DNA of 64,000 nt from Acidobacteriota bacterium. Its GTDB lineage: Bacteria; Acidobacteriota; Terriglobia; 2-12-FULL-54-10. The stretch spans positions 28,156 through 92,155 of the forward strand of contig JACPPJ010000015.1 in assembly GCA_016191085.1 (NCBI GenBank). The letters run 5' to 3'. The translations under genes were made by a program, and so were the position numbers. Positions 37,335-46,308 of this stretch are shown piece by piece. Under the pieces are notes generated by a model. It saw only the letters and a list, made by a program, of their open reading frames with translations. It made no database searches and was not told the origin of the DNA. Numbering within the stretch: position 1 is the first letter of the stretch; the number at the start of each line of letters is the position of its first letter.

Positions 37335-38708
37335 ATGAAAGCCCCCGCGACAGATAAATCGCTACTCGATTCACTCGAACAACTTGGCCCGCACGACCAT
37401 CTTTGTTCGATCTATGAAAATCAGGAAGAACAATTCGCGGTTGCCATCCCATTTATCCGCATTGGGCTGGAGCGCGGCGAAAGATGCGTCTATATCGCAG
37501 AAGATTACAACATTGAACCTGTCTACGGGGCGCTGGAGGCTGCCGGCGTTTCGGTAGGCTCCGCCGTCGACTCAGGCGCGCTGATGATCCTCAGGAAGGA
37601 TCAGGCTTACCTCAAGCGAGGTTATTTTGATCCCGACTGGATGTTCACTTACTGGAGGGAAGCAGCCGATGCGGCGGTTGCCGCGGGCTTCTCGGCCCTG
37701 CGAGCCACTGGCGAAACGGAGTGGGTTCAGCGCGGTGCTCTTGGGACCGAGCGGTGGGCAGAATACGAGAGCCGGCTGACCCGCACCTTATCCTCCACCC
37801 CTGCTTTTGCTCTTTGCCAGTACAAGCGGCGGAATTGCGCCCCGGCAGTGGTTCTCGATGTGATTCGTACCCATCCTTTGGTCATCTATGGAGATACTGT
37901 CTGCCGGAACTTCTATTTTGTCCCGCCGGAGGAGTTTGCCAGCGAGGATTCCGCGGAGAAGGAGTACAGGCGGCTGTTGACGCACTTGCGCGACCGGGAA
38001 CGACTCGATCTGGAACTTCGCCGCAGCCAACAAGAGCTGCGAGCCTTGGCAGGACGCTTAATTGCGGCAAGAGAAGAAGAGAGCAAGCGCATCGCGCGGG
38101 AGTTGCACGACTCTTTCACGCAGAAGCTTTGCGCGCTCCAGCTGCGCGTGTCGTTACTGGCAAGGAAAGCGACCTCGCACCCCGAATCGCTGCTCAACGA
38201 CCTGCCACTGATCGGTGAAGACGTAGGCAAGCTGGCGGCGGAGGTTCGTGACTTCTCTCATCAGCTACATCCTGCTGTTCTCGAAATACTCGGTTTGGCA
38301 GAGGCGTTGCGGCAAGAATGTGAAGCGTTTTCCCGCCAGCAAGGTATTGCAACAAGATTCATCGGTGGCGATGTTCCCGCCTCGCTTTCCTATGACGCGT
38401 ACCTCAGCATCTACCGCATCACGCAGGAGAACTTGTGGAATATCGCCAAGCATGCCGGCGCAAAGAATGTTTGCGTCGAACTAAAAGGGTCAGGCGACGA
38501 GATCGCGCTGATCATAGAGGATGATGGCAAAGGTTTCGAGCTGGAGCAGGCCAAACGGAAAGGCGGATTGGGTCTGGTCGGTATGAAAGAACGGGCTCGG
38601 CTCGTAAACGGGACCTTCTCGCTGGAAACGCAGCCCGGCCACGGGACCAGGGTGGAGGTACGAATCCCGCTGAAGGGTGGAGGCGGGAATGGTGCGGCGA
38701 TTCAATAG
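37335..38708 (+). CDS. Sensor histidine kinase with MEDS domain (NarL/DegS type)
   Basis: A 457-residue soluble kinase. Residues about 15-195 form a MEDS (DcmR-like sensory) domain: HDHLCSIYENQEEQFAVAIPFI and DPDWMFTYWREAADAAVAAGF. A coiled linker leads to a HisKA_3 dimerisation domain with the phospho-acceptor His258 in RIARELHDSF, and a HATPase domain with ENLWNIAKHAGAK and DDGKGFELEQ..GGLGLVGMKERA. No transmembrane segment, so the signal is cytoplasmic, perhaps a small molecule or corrinoid-type ligand as proposed for DcmR. No response regulator gene is adjacent, so it is an orphan kinase. Confidence 0.88.
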   Translation: MKAPATDKSLLDSLEQLGPHDHLCSIYENQEEQFAVAIPFIRIGLERGERCVYIAEDYNIEPVYGALEAAGVSVGSAVDSGALMILRKDQAYLKRGYFDPDWMFTYWREAADAAVAAGFSALRATGETEWVQRGALGTERWAEYESRLTRTLSSTPAFALCQYKRRNCAPAVVLDVIRTHPLVIYGDTVCRNFYFVPPEEFASEDSAEKEYRRLLTHLRDRERLDLELRRSQQELRALAGRLIAAREEESKRIARELHDSFTQKLCALQLRVSLLARKATSHPESLLNDLPLIGEDVGKLAAEVRDFSHQLHPAVLEILGLAEALRQECEAFSRQQGIATRFIGGDVPASLSYDAYLSIYRITQENLWNIAKHAGAKNVCVELKGSGDEIALIIEDDGKGFELEQAKRKGGLGLVGMKERARLVNGTFSLETQPGHGTRVEVRIPLKGGGGNGAAIQ

Positions 38709-39347
38709 TCACCAGCACGCTTGAACTTCCACGGCCGGGCCCGCCCGGCAAGTACTCTCCGCGTTGTCCATAGATCCAACGTCCTATTGAAAAAAGTTAC
38801 CTAAGGGCTATTGGGTGCCCGCACATCTGACGGTATTGTGGAGTTGGTTAAAGGGTAGTGCCGAACCAGAGATCCTCCGGGGGGAGGGAGTTCTGGTAAA
38901 GCGTACCGGGGCTGGCCGCGTGGCCAGCCCTTTCGATTTTTGGGGGGCACCGCGCGAGTTAGACTGGGGCGCTTTCGTGTCGGCTAAGCGACACAGCATC
39001 AACGCGGCAAGGCATGATATCATTAATGAAGGGGGTGAGCACGTTCAGCCGTATGCCACGTTCGAAGCTCTCTGAGCTTAGATTTGTCGTCATAAGAGAT
39101 GGCGCGGGCAACGTAGCTGACGATAATGCCGTTGGAATAGCGGCATGTCAGACGGACAGGGATCGGAGACGGGCAGGTTGTCTCGGCCACTGTTCTGGTC
39201 TCAAACTATTATCGAGTCCGCGTGAACCTCATCCCAGGAATTGTAGCGGATGTGTACCAGGACTGCTAGGAGAAGAGAATGGCACATCGTGCCGCCAATT
39301 TCCGGCATCCAACAATGTGTCTACCGGCATTCTAAGGAGTGATATGA
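38709..39347. other. 639-base intergenic stretch with a strong terminator
   Basis: Downstream of the kinase gene, a plus-strand intrinsic terminator is formed by GGGCTGGCC (38909-38917) and GGCCAGCCC (38922-38930), followed by TTTCGATTTTT. The 200 bases before it have no reading frame with a ribosome-binding site and could be a long 3' UTR of the kinase mRNA or a separate small RNA. From 38942 to 39347 I see only short open frames without support. Confidence 0.5.
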
Positions 39348-39722
39348 ATGCTCGAAAAGGACGCTAAAAATAAAACCATCATTTTCCGAAGCCCATCGCG
39401 TGATTCGTGGGCATTTTCAAGAACCCCCTCCAAGCCTGCGAACGCCAAAACACGTAAACAACCAGAAATGGACGAGGTGGAAGACGCCTTTTTTCGGCTG
39501 GCCGATAGGATAGCCAACGAAAACGCTAAATCTCGCTCGCAGGTACGTCGGCACGGCGATGTCCCAGTTTCTGTTGGCGCTCAGGAGTTGTGGAAAGAAC
39601 TGCAGTTTCGTGCCAAGAGGTCCAAGGGCAACTCGAAAAGCACCCATTCTCGTGCGAAGAAGGCCAGCGGGAAGTCACTTCGGAAAACGCGGTCCGGCGA
39701 GACCAGGAAGAAAGCCGCTTAA
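39348..39722 (+). CDS. Small basic protein with lysine-rich tail
   Basis: A 124-residue protein. The first 90 residues are mixed, with an acidic helix (MDEVEDAFFRLADRIANEN), and the last 35 are a Lys/Ser/Arg-rich tail (RAKKASGKSLRKTRSGE) of the kind seen in histone-like or AlgP-like DNA-binding proteins. AAGGAG lies 10 bases before the ATG. Nucleic-acid binding is plausible from charge alone; no family is recognised. Confidence 0.5.
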   Translation: MLEKDAKNKTIIFRSPSRDSWAFSRTPSKPANAKTRKQPEMDEVEDAFFRLADRIANENAKSRSQVRRHGDVPVSVGAQELWKELQFRAKRSKGNSKSTHSRAKKASGKSLRKTRSGETRKKAA

Positions 39723-39828
39723 CCACACTCGGCAAATAGGCGGAGTCGTGTGTAGAGCAGAATGGACGCGTGAAAGGTTCACGGCACGGTGACACTGCAT
39801 AATCGGGAGGAAATGCCGGAAGTCTTCT

Positions 39829-41232
39829 TCAGCTCCAAAGCTCGTTAATTGGGCCGTACAGATCGAAATCCGAGAACGGCACGTACTCGAACCCGCGACG
39901 AAACGGATCATCATACCGCACCGTTGTCCAATTGATACCCATAGCGGAGTAGATGGTGGCCTCAACATCTTCCGTCTTAACGGCGCGGCCGCGGCTCCAT
40001 CCCGGGTCAGTGATGCCCGAACCATTGGCATTAGTGGCGCCGATCGCCCGCCCGCCGCTGATCCCCGCTCCGGCAAACACGATTGATTGCTGCAGGAAGT
40101 GGTCACGTCCTCCCGCTCCGGTCACTGGACCGACCGTGCGACCAAATTCACCGGCCATCACAACAAGCGTCTGGCTCAACAATCCGCTGGCGTCTAAGTC
40201 TCCGATCAGTGCGGCGACGCCATCATCGAATGTCTTTCCCAATGTAAATAGGTTAGTGCCCCTGGGATTGTTTCGCCCGTAAATGTCGGAGTGCATGTCC
40301 CAGCCGCCGATGGTGATCTGGATAAACCGCGTACCCTGATCCGCCGCCAGAACCTGCTTAGCGACTAGGCAGGCGTTCCCGAACCCGGTGCTTCCATACC
40401 GCTGGCTTTCCGCGGCGGAGAACTTGAACGCTTGATCGACCGCGGGGTTGTACATCAGCCCTCGCGCGGACTGGTAAAACTCCTCCATATCCTCTGGCGA
40501 CCGCCCTAGCGGTGATTTGACACGAAGCAGGTCATCCATGTCGTGCAATTGCGACCAACGCTCATTGACCCGGGCCTCCCCGTCCACGTTCGTCGTGTTC
40601 GGCAGACCATTGGCCGAGGGGTTCACCTTGAACGGCGCGTACTTGGCTGAGAAGTAGCCGTTCCCAACGGCCGACGCAGAAGCGAGGGCGAGAAACGTGG
40701 GAAATACCTGCGTAGGCGTTCGCTCGGATTCTTTTTCAAGCGCCACCACGCTGCCGATATTCGGAGCGATATTCCCGAGCGCCGCTGCCGGGTTCCTGCC
40801 AATCTGGGTCCAGGTCTGAGCGATCGAGTGTACCAGCGCCCACGCGTTCATTGAGCGCACGATAGCTAGGTTCGGGATCTGATCTGCGAGCTTGGGAAAA
40901 ATTCCCGTCGGCCACAGGATGCCGTTGATCGTTGCAGGGTTCACCGCTGAAGGCGTGACGCCATTCACCATCTTTAGGTCGAACGTGTCGGTATGGCTGG
41001 GCGCTCCGGCCATCAAAATGAGAATGCAATTTTTCGCTCTGTTTTGAGTGGCGACGTTGGCCTGCTGAACAATGTCGCCTGCGCGGAGCTCTCCTGCCAG
41101 GAATGACGCGCTCACGCCCGCCGCCGATAACTGGAAAAACTGCCGCCGCGTCAGATGAGGCCGATCGACTAACCATTTGTGAGGATGCGGGTGGCGCTGT
41201 ATGAATCGCTCAAATTTTTCTTGGCCGTTCAT
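39829..41232 (-). CDS. DUF1501 protein, Tat-exported
   Basis: A 467-residue protein with a twin-arginine signal, LTRRQFFQLSAAGVSASFL (residues about 27-46), so it is probably exported folded. The rest is the DUF1501 domain, a relative of sulfatases/alkaline phosphatases: ILILMAGAPSHTDTFDLK near the N-terminus, GGWDMHSDIYG and VVMAGEFGRTVGPVTGAGGRDH further on. The partner gene upstream (41456-43501) encodes the DUF1549/DUF1553 protein always found with this family in Planctomycetes and Acidobacteria. Enzymatic role unknown. Confidence 0.9.
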   Translation of the reverse strand: MNGQEKFERFIQRHPHPHKWLVDRPHLTRRQFFQLSAAGVSASFLAGELRAGDIVQQANVATQNRAKNCILILMAGAPSHTDTFDLKMVNGVTPSAVNPATINGILWPTGIFPKLADQIPNLAIVRSMNAWALVHSIAQTWTQIGRNPAAALGNIAPNIGSVVALEKESERTPTQVFPTFLALASASAVGNGYFSAKYAPFKVNPSANGLPNTTNVDGEARVNERWSQLHDMDDLLRVKSPLGRSPEDMEEFYQSARGLMYNPAVDQAFKFSAAESQRYGSTGFGNACLVAKQVLAADQGTRFIQITIGGWDMHSDIYGRNNPRGTNLFTLGKTFDDGVAALIGDLDASGLLSQTLVVMAGEFGRTVGPVTGAGGRDHFLQQSIVFAGAGISGGRAIGATNANGSGITDPGWSRGRAVKTEDVEATIYSAMGINWTTVRYDDPFRRGFEYVPFSDFDLYGPINELWS

Positions 41233-41269
41233 CGTTTGCCCAGTTCCTGCTCAATTCGAGAAGTCCGAA

Positions 41270-41393
41270 GGGCACGACTTCAGTCGTGCCGGTGCGACTG
41301 TCATTAGCGCGGCGCTTTAGCGCCTGAGGTGCAAACCTCGGCGGCTAAAGCCGCATTGATTGTTAGCCTTTCGGCACGGCTCAAGCCGTGCCC
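41270..41393. repeat. Three-hairpin palindromic repeat core, copy 3
   Basis: The sequence is almost the exact reverse complement of the core of copy 5 (52921-53056): outer hairpins at 41270-41290 and 41373-41393, with GCGCTTTAGCGCCTGAGG and CCTCGGCGGCTAAAGC in the middle. The terminal inverted repeats of copies 4 and 5 are missing, although about 25 bases of the adjoining CAACTCG segment are kept at its right side. It sits between the DUF1549 and DUF1501 genes, inside what should be one operon. Confidence 0.8.
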
Positions 41394-41455
41394 TTCCACA
41401 ACTTCGTCCGCGAGTTGCAGAACGAAAAATCCAATCCTGGGATACTCTGTTCCCG

Positions 41456-43501
41456 CTAATAGTTGAACATGAAATCAATCTTGTTATAGAGAACCCACAA
41501 CAGGTTCTCGGCCTGCCGGGTACGGTTTCCCGCCTTCAGATTCGCCAACGCCTGCGCCATCTCGGTCTCAGAGGGATAGCGCGACAGAACGGCTACAAAC
41601 AAGGTATTCACCAACTGATCGTCCGGCAAGTTAAGGTTGCGCGCCAGCAACCCGGACGCCTGCGCCGCGCCCGTAGCATGGACGCGATCCATCACGAACC
41701 TGTTGTTCATCAACCCCAATGCTTGACCGGGCGAACCTTCTCCCCTGCGCTCCTGATCCACGCGATTGCCGCGCAGGAAGGCATCCAGGAATTGTGACAT
41801 CGCGCCGTTGTTGTCAGGCGTTCCATCCGTTTCAGGGAATTGCATCGCCCAGTTCACCGGCCCGAACGTCACGTTCTGGGCCCGGAGCGTATAACTGGGA
41901 ACCAAACCCGAAGACTGCGCTATGGCATCGTGGATTTCCTCCGCCCACAACCGGCGCACCAGCTTGCGCGCATACAAGTTCTGCCACGCAGGGTCCCAGT
42001 TGCCGTTGTAGCGAGCCGATAATTGATACGCGTTGGAATTCGTGATGGCGCGCATCAGGCTTTTCAGATCGTAATTGCTCTTGATGAAATCCTGCGCCAG
42101 CGCGTTGAGCAGCCGTGGATTTGAAGGCTGCAGCGACCACGGAGCCGGAGGCGGGTTGTCCGGGTCGAGGCGCGCTGGATCGAATTGATCCGGCGGGTCA
42201 ACTAAACCGACACCGAAGAACTCTTTCCAGATGTAGTTCACTGCAGCGCGCGCGAACTGGAAATCTGAAGTGGCCTCGCGCGCGAACGCCACACGGTAGT
42301 TCTCGCCCGGGGCAGGCTTCTGTCCGCTGAACCAATATACGGGAGCCACTCTGTTTACGCCGTTCACAGACTGGCGCGCCGGCCTGTTGCCGGTTGTCGT
42401 ATTCAGCGCGTAGTCCGCCCTGTAGACGGTATCATCCTGCACGGTCCAATAGACGTGGCCGGCTCGATCGCCCACTGGATTGTTCTGGCTCGCGGCATGG
42501 GAAAGGAATGCGCTCATTTGCCACGCCTGCATGCGCGTGCCGCGCGAGCCCCAGAGGCTCAAGGCGTCCAGATGGCCGCGCCCGTTGTGGCACAGCAAAC
42601 AATGTATGTGCGAGAGGCCTAGAAACGTCTGCGAGATGTTGACTGTCTGCTGGTCCCAAATGTCCTGCACCGGTCCGCCGGTTACGACGCCGCCGGCCAT
42701 GAAGTTCAGGGTGCCGATCGTAAAGCTGCCCTGCTCCATGCTTCGCTCGCTGCTTTGCGCGGAGATTAACTCGCGCGCCATCTGATCGTACGGCTTGCCG
42801 TCAGCCACGGAGTCATGTATCCACTGATAGAACGCATTGCGCCCTTCGGGGAACCGATTGATCTGGGTGGTCCTGCTGCTGTTGCTGAACAGATCGCCCA
42901 AATACATCGTCCACTTGTCTACCCACTCCGGCTTGTCCAGTAACTCCTCGATCAAGAGGGCGCGTTTGTCGGCCCGGGTGTCGACTACGAAAGTCAGCAC
43001 GCGGTCCATAGTAGGAATTCTGCCTGTGAGATCGAGTGTGACGCGGCGGATAAACTCAAAGTCATTCGTCCGGCTGGCGGAAGCAACCCCCGTCTGTTGC
43101 AGGGCCGTAAAGACATAGCGATCAATCGTCGGCAGTTGATTTAAGTTCTGATAAGTACTCGTGCGGCTTCCACCCGGCACGACCAGACCCGTCGTGACAG
43201 CGGCACTGCCGTCCTGCGAAGCACTTGCAGGCAAATCAGGCAGTTGCCTGACTACTTCCTCCGTTAGGCGGCTCAGATTGTATTGCCCTGACGTGGGACC
43301 CAAACCGTTTGCCATTTGCTGGTCAGCGGTCTTCTTGCGAAGAGCGCCGAAATACGGACAATCCGCATCCAGTACGGGCGTGCCGGAGTCTTCCGCCTGC
43401 TGGGCGCGAGAGATGAACACGCCGCCCACAATCAGTGCTGAGGTGATTACTGCAACGGCGACTGGGCCCCGCAACGGCGATATTCGGCTTGTATTCCGCA
43501 T
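41456..43501 (-). CDS. DUF1549/DUF1553 (PSD1-type) exported protein with a CxxCH motif
   Basis: A 681-residue protein with an N-terminal signal anchor (VAVAVITSALIVGGVFISRAQ). DUF1549 covers about residues 125-335 (IDRYVFTALQQTGVASASRTNDFEF, RRVTLDLTGRIP) and DUF1553 the C-terminal part (WKEFFGVGLVDPPDQFDP .. LLNALAQDFIKSNYDLKSL). HCLLCHNG near residue 295 holds a CxxCH motif that could bind one c-type haem. It is the upstream partner of the DUF1501 gene. No substrate is established for these pairs. Confidence 0.9.
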   Translation of the reverse strand: MRNTSRISPLRGPVAVAVITSALIVGGVFISRAQQAEDSGTPVLDADCPYFGALRKKTADQQMANGLGPTSGQYNLSRLTEEVVRQLPDLPASASQDGSAAVTTGLVVPGGSRTSTYQNLNQLPTIDRYVFTALQQTGVASASRTNDFEFIRRVTLDLTGRIPTMDRVLTFVVDTRADKRALLIEELLDKPEWVDKWTMYLGDLFSNSSRTTQINRFPEGRNAFYQWIHDSVADGKPYDQMARELISAQSSERSMEQGSFTIGTLNFMAGGVVTGGPVQDIWDQQTVNISQTFLGLSHIHCLLCHNGRGHLDALSLWGSRGTRMQAWQMSAFLSHAASQNNPVGDRAGHVYWTVQDDTVYRADYALNTTTGNRPARQSVNGVNRVAPVYWFSGQKPAPGENYRVAFAREATSDFQFARAAVNYIWKEFFGVGLVDPPDQFDPARLDPDNPPPAPWSLQPSNPRLLNALAQDFIKSNYDLKSLMRAITNSNAYQLSARYNGNWDPAWQNLYARKLVRRLWAEEIHDAIAQSSGLVPSYTLRAQNVTFGPVNWAMQFPETDGTPDNNGAMSQFLDAFLRGNRVDQERRGEGSPGQALGLMNNRFVMDRVHATGAAQASGLLARNLNLPDDQLVNTLFVAVLSRYPSETEMAQALANLKAGNRTRQAENLLWVLYNKIDFMFNY

Positions 43502-43582
43502 CTCTTCCCCGCCCTGCTACTTTGCTTTTATGCTACTACAAACACCGCGAGCAGCAGAAAAGTTTCTGTTCGACCGACAGGC

Positions 43583-43606
43583 CCACGGCACAAAGACGTG
43601 CCGTGG
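43583..43606. repeat. CCACGGC-type hairpin
   Basis: CCACGGCAC (43583-43591) pairs with GTGCCGTGG (43598-43606) around a 6-base loop. Third locus of the small hairpin family also at 18635-18710 and 26403-26429. It lies upstream of the DUF1549 gene, between it and copy 4 of the larger repeat. Confidence 0.55.
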
Positions 43607-43642
43607 CTATTTCATTCTGCGCGACGCGCGGCTACTCATATG

Positions 43643-43849
43643 GGTAGTGATTCAGTTTGAATTTCTTATTGGCTACTCGCGAATGGGAGTTGAGGAAGGA
43701 CACGGCTTGAGCCCTGCCGTAAAGCGCGAATCATCAACACGGCTTTAGCCGCTGAGGTCCACACCTCAGGCGCTGAAGCGCCGGGTTCCGCCAGCGGTAT
43801 CGGCACGACTGAAGTCGTGCCCTTCCAATTTTGAAACTGAGACACTACC
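43643..43849. mobile_element. 207-bp MITE-like element with 8-bp target duplication (copy 4)
   Basis: The ends are GGTAGTGATTCAGTTT (from 43643) and the reverse complement of GGTAGTGTCTCAGTTT (to 43849). Immediately outside, the octamer CTCATATG occurs on both sides (43635-43642 and 43850-43857), a perfect target-site duplication. Inside is the three-hairpin core (about 43698-43822), slightly decayed on its left side. No reading frame, so movement would need a transposase in trans. Most of the 428-base gap between the DUF1549 gene and 43930 is this element. Confidence 0.85.
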
Positions 43850-43929
43850 CTCATATGAATTTGGAGTGCTAGCGCTCAGCCCCGCTGCTAGAATGTGGGC
43901 AGTGCCACTTCTCACTAGGAATCGGGAAA

Positions 43930-45753
43930 ATGACAATTTACACGCGCATCATCCTGATCAGCATACTTCTGCCTATCGCAGCAGCAGCCCAAACACTCGA
44001 TAACAAATCGCTCAGCGGGAAGTATTACTTCCGTCATGTACTTTTCGAGAGCACTGGCCCGACGCTGTTGGCCTCCAGCGCGTACGGCAGCATCAACTTC
44101 GACGGCCAGGGCAAGTTCACGTTTCAGGGTCAACAGGCTGTTGCCGCGAACGCGTCTTTTACTTTCGGCGGCAGCGGCACTTATCAGGTGCAGCCGAATG
44201 GATTCGTCTCCATTACGAATCCCCAGCGCAGCACGTTGCTTTTAAACGCGCGGCTTGGAGTAAATGCCATTGTCGGATCAAGCACGGAAGCGCCGCCCAC
44301 GGTCACCGATTTCTTTGTCGCCATTCCCGCGCCGACATCTCCTGTAGCCAATAATGCGCTCAGAGGGAACTATCAGGTTGCGACTTTCGAAATACCTTCC
44401 GGAGCCATATCGCAAGTCCGCAACGCGTTGTTCACTTGGTTCGCAAATGGTCAAGGCGGATTCGATCCGATAAGAGTGACGGGGCATGCCGCGAATCTGG
44501 GGCAGCAGTTGATCACGCAGACGGTGACGGGCGCGACGTACAGCATCTCGGCCGACGGAAGCGCCACCGCGGCGTTCCCGACTGGGACGCCCGCTTCGGC
44601 GCTGCTCAGCGGCAGAAAGGCGCTGTTCGTCTCGGCTGACACCAACATGGTGATTGCCGCATCTATGGACCCGGGCGGCCATGATCTGCTCATCGGTGTT
44701 CGCTCCTTTAGCGGAAACGCCACGAACAGTTCTCTCCAGGGCATATTCTTCACCGCCGGATTGGCCTTCGGATCACAGGGCATTACCTCGTTCGCAGGAT
44801 CAGCCAATCCGCCGGGAAACGGCTCGCTGCTGTTTTCGCGGCGCTTTCATTCGCCCCGAGGACCTCTCGACTTCTCTGGTGTGGCAACTTACAGTCTCGC
44901 TTCCGATGCAACTGGAACTATGGGGTCGCTGCGCACGGCGTTGGCGTCAGGAGCGACATCTTTCCTCACTGCCGCCGTAAACGAAACTGATCTCTCCAAC
45001 TTCGAAATTGGCTTCGCGATCAAGGCGCCTTCGTTCTCGGGCAGTGGAGTGTTCGTCAGTCCGATTGGCGTGGTGAACGCAGCCAGTTTCGCTCCTGCAG
45101 GAAACCCGCTTGCTCCCGGCGAGCTTTTCAGCATTTTCGGCTCCGGCCTCGCTCCGCAGGCTGCCGATGCAACGGCCTTTCCGCTGCCGCTCTCACTCGC
45201 GGGCGTACAGGTGCTCGTAAACAACAACGCCGCCCCACTGCGCGCCGTCAGCAACACACAGGTCAGCGCTGTTATGCCGTCCTCGGCTGCCGGCGCGAAA
45301 GCAACCGTTGCGGTGGTAAATAATGGCAGACAATCTAATACAGTGGACGTACCGCTGGCCAGGACAGCTCCAGGAATATTCACGGTGGGATCTTCGGGGT
45401 CCGGCGCGGGCGCGATTCTTCACGCCGACTACAGCCTCGTGAGCACGGCGGCACCGGCAAGACTCGGCGAAACGGTATTGATCTATGTGACGGGCCTCGG
45501 GACAACGTCTCCCCCCGTCGGCGACGGATTGCCTGCTCCGACCAGCCCGTTGAGTCTGGTTACTTCAGAGGTTACCGTACTCATGGGAAGTAGGACAGCC
45601 ACCGTCGTCTTCAAGGGACTTGCGCCGGGATTCGCAGCGTTGTATCAACTCAACGTCACCGTCCCTAGCGATGCTCCGTCCGGCCCTAACGTCCCGGTGG
45701 CGATCTCAACACCGGACGCGTTTCACGACCAGGCGGACATTGCGATTCAATAA
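43930..45753 (+). CDS. Secreted protein with TIGR03437-type C-terminal domain
   Basis: A 607-residue exported protein, signal peptide at residues 1-20 (IILISILLPIAAAAQ). The first 370 residues are beta-rich with repeated phrases such as YGSINFDGQGKFTF. The C-terminal 230 residues match the Solibacter-type domain TIGR03437: VVNAASFAPAGNPLAPGELF, SIFGSGLAP, a GVQVLVNNNAAPL segment, and VLIYVTGLGTTSPPVGDG. This domain is found at the end of many surface proteins of this lineage. Role probably extracellular binding; no catalytic motif. Confidence 0.88.
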   Translation: MTIYTRIILISILLPIAAAAQTLDNKSLSGKYYFRHVLFESTGPTLLASSAYGSINFDGQGKFTFQGQQAVAANASFTFGGSGTYQVQPNGFVSITNPQRSTLLLNARLGVNAIVGSSTEAPPTVTDFFVAIPAPTSPVANNALRGNYQVATFEIPSGAISQVRNALFTWFANGQGGFDPIRVTGHAANLGQQLITQTVTGATYSISADGSATAAFPTGTPASALLSGRKALFVSADTNMVIAASMDPGGHDLLIGVRSFSGNATNSSLQGIFFTAGLAFGSQGITSFAGSANPPGNGSLLFSRRFHSPRGPLDFSGVATYSLASDATGTMGSLRTALASGATSFLTAAVNETDLSNFEIGFAIKAPSFSGSGVFVSPIGVVNAASFAPAGNPLAPGELFSIFGSGLAPQAADATAFPLPLSLAGVQVLVNNNAAPLRAVSNTQVSAVMPSSAAGAKATVAVVNNGRQSNTVDVPLARTAPGIFTVGSSGSGAGAILHADYSLVSTAAPARLGETVLIYVTGLGTTSPPVGDGLPAPTSPLSLVTSEVTVLMGSRTATVVFKGLAPGFAALYQLNVTVPSDAPSGPNVPVAISTPDAFHDQADIAIQ

Positions 45754-45788
45754 CGTGGCAGCGAGCCTAATCCGCGAGGAGATCTCCG

Positions 45789-46184
45789 CTACTTCTTATC
45801 GAATTTCAGCGCCGCCGAGTTGATGCAGTATCGCAGATTGGTTGGCGCAGGACCATCATCAAACAAGTGCCCCAGGTGGGCGTCACAGTTGTTACAGAGG
45901 ACTTCGGTGCGAATCATGCCGTAGCTGTGATCGGTCTCGGTGCGCACATGTTCCTTGACTTTTGGCGCCCAGAAGCTCGGCCAGCCGGTGCCGGAGTCAA
46001 ACTTTTGCTCCGAGCTGAACAGCTCGCTGCCGCAGCAGACACACCGGAAGATACCTTGGTCGTGCAGATTGTAATACTTGCCGGAAAAAGGCGGTTCAGT
46101 GCCCTTTTCGCGGGTCACATGGTATTGTTCTTCAGTCAATTGCTTTTTCCATGCGGCCTCGGATTTCATCACTTTTTCCGCCAT
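45789..46184 (-). CDS. msrB: Peptide-methionine (R)-S-oxide reductase
   Basis: A 131-residue repair enzyme that reduces methionine-R-sulfoxide in proteins. Zinc-binding Cys pairs C48/C51 (RCVCCG) and C97/C100 ([11 protein letters not shown]), GTGWPSFW, and the catalytic Cys120 in [11 protein letters not shown]. No signal peptide, so cytoplasmic. It is a single gene, convergent with the TIGR03437-type gene. No msrA is nearby. Confidence 0.95.
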   Translation of the reverse strand: MAEKVMKSEAAWKKQLTEEQYHVTREKGTEPPFSGKYYNLHDQGIFRCVCCGSELFSSEQKFDSGTGWPSFWAPKVKEHVRTETDHSYGMIRTEVLCNNCDAHLGHLFDDGPAPTNLRYCINSAALKFDKK

Positions 46185-46308
46185 TGTGATTCCCCCTTTC
46201 TGTCGAAGATCGAATCGCTTGAACGGTACGCGTGTTGAACCCCGAAATGTTTTTCCAATAAGCGGCGAGGCCGCAGGGAGCGGCCCCGCCTGTTTCTCAG
46301 CAGCATCT

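Noticed and set aside
38770..38941. Riboswitch before a plus-strand gene
   Set aside because: No known aptamer pattern could be matched by eye and the next gene is 400 bases away; left as a possible 3' UTR or small RNA.
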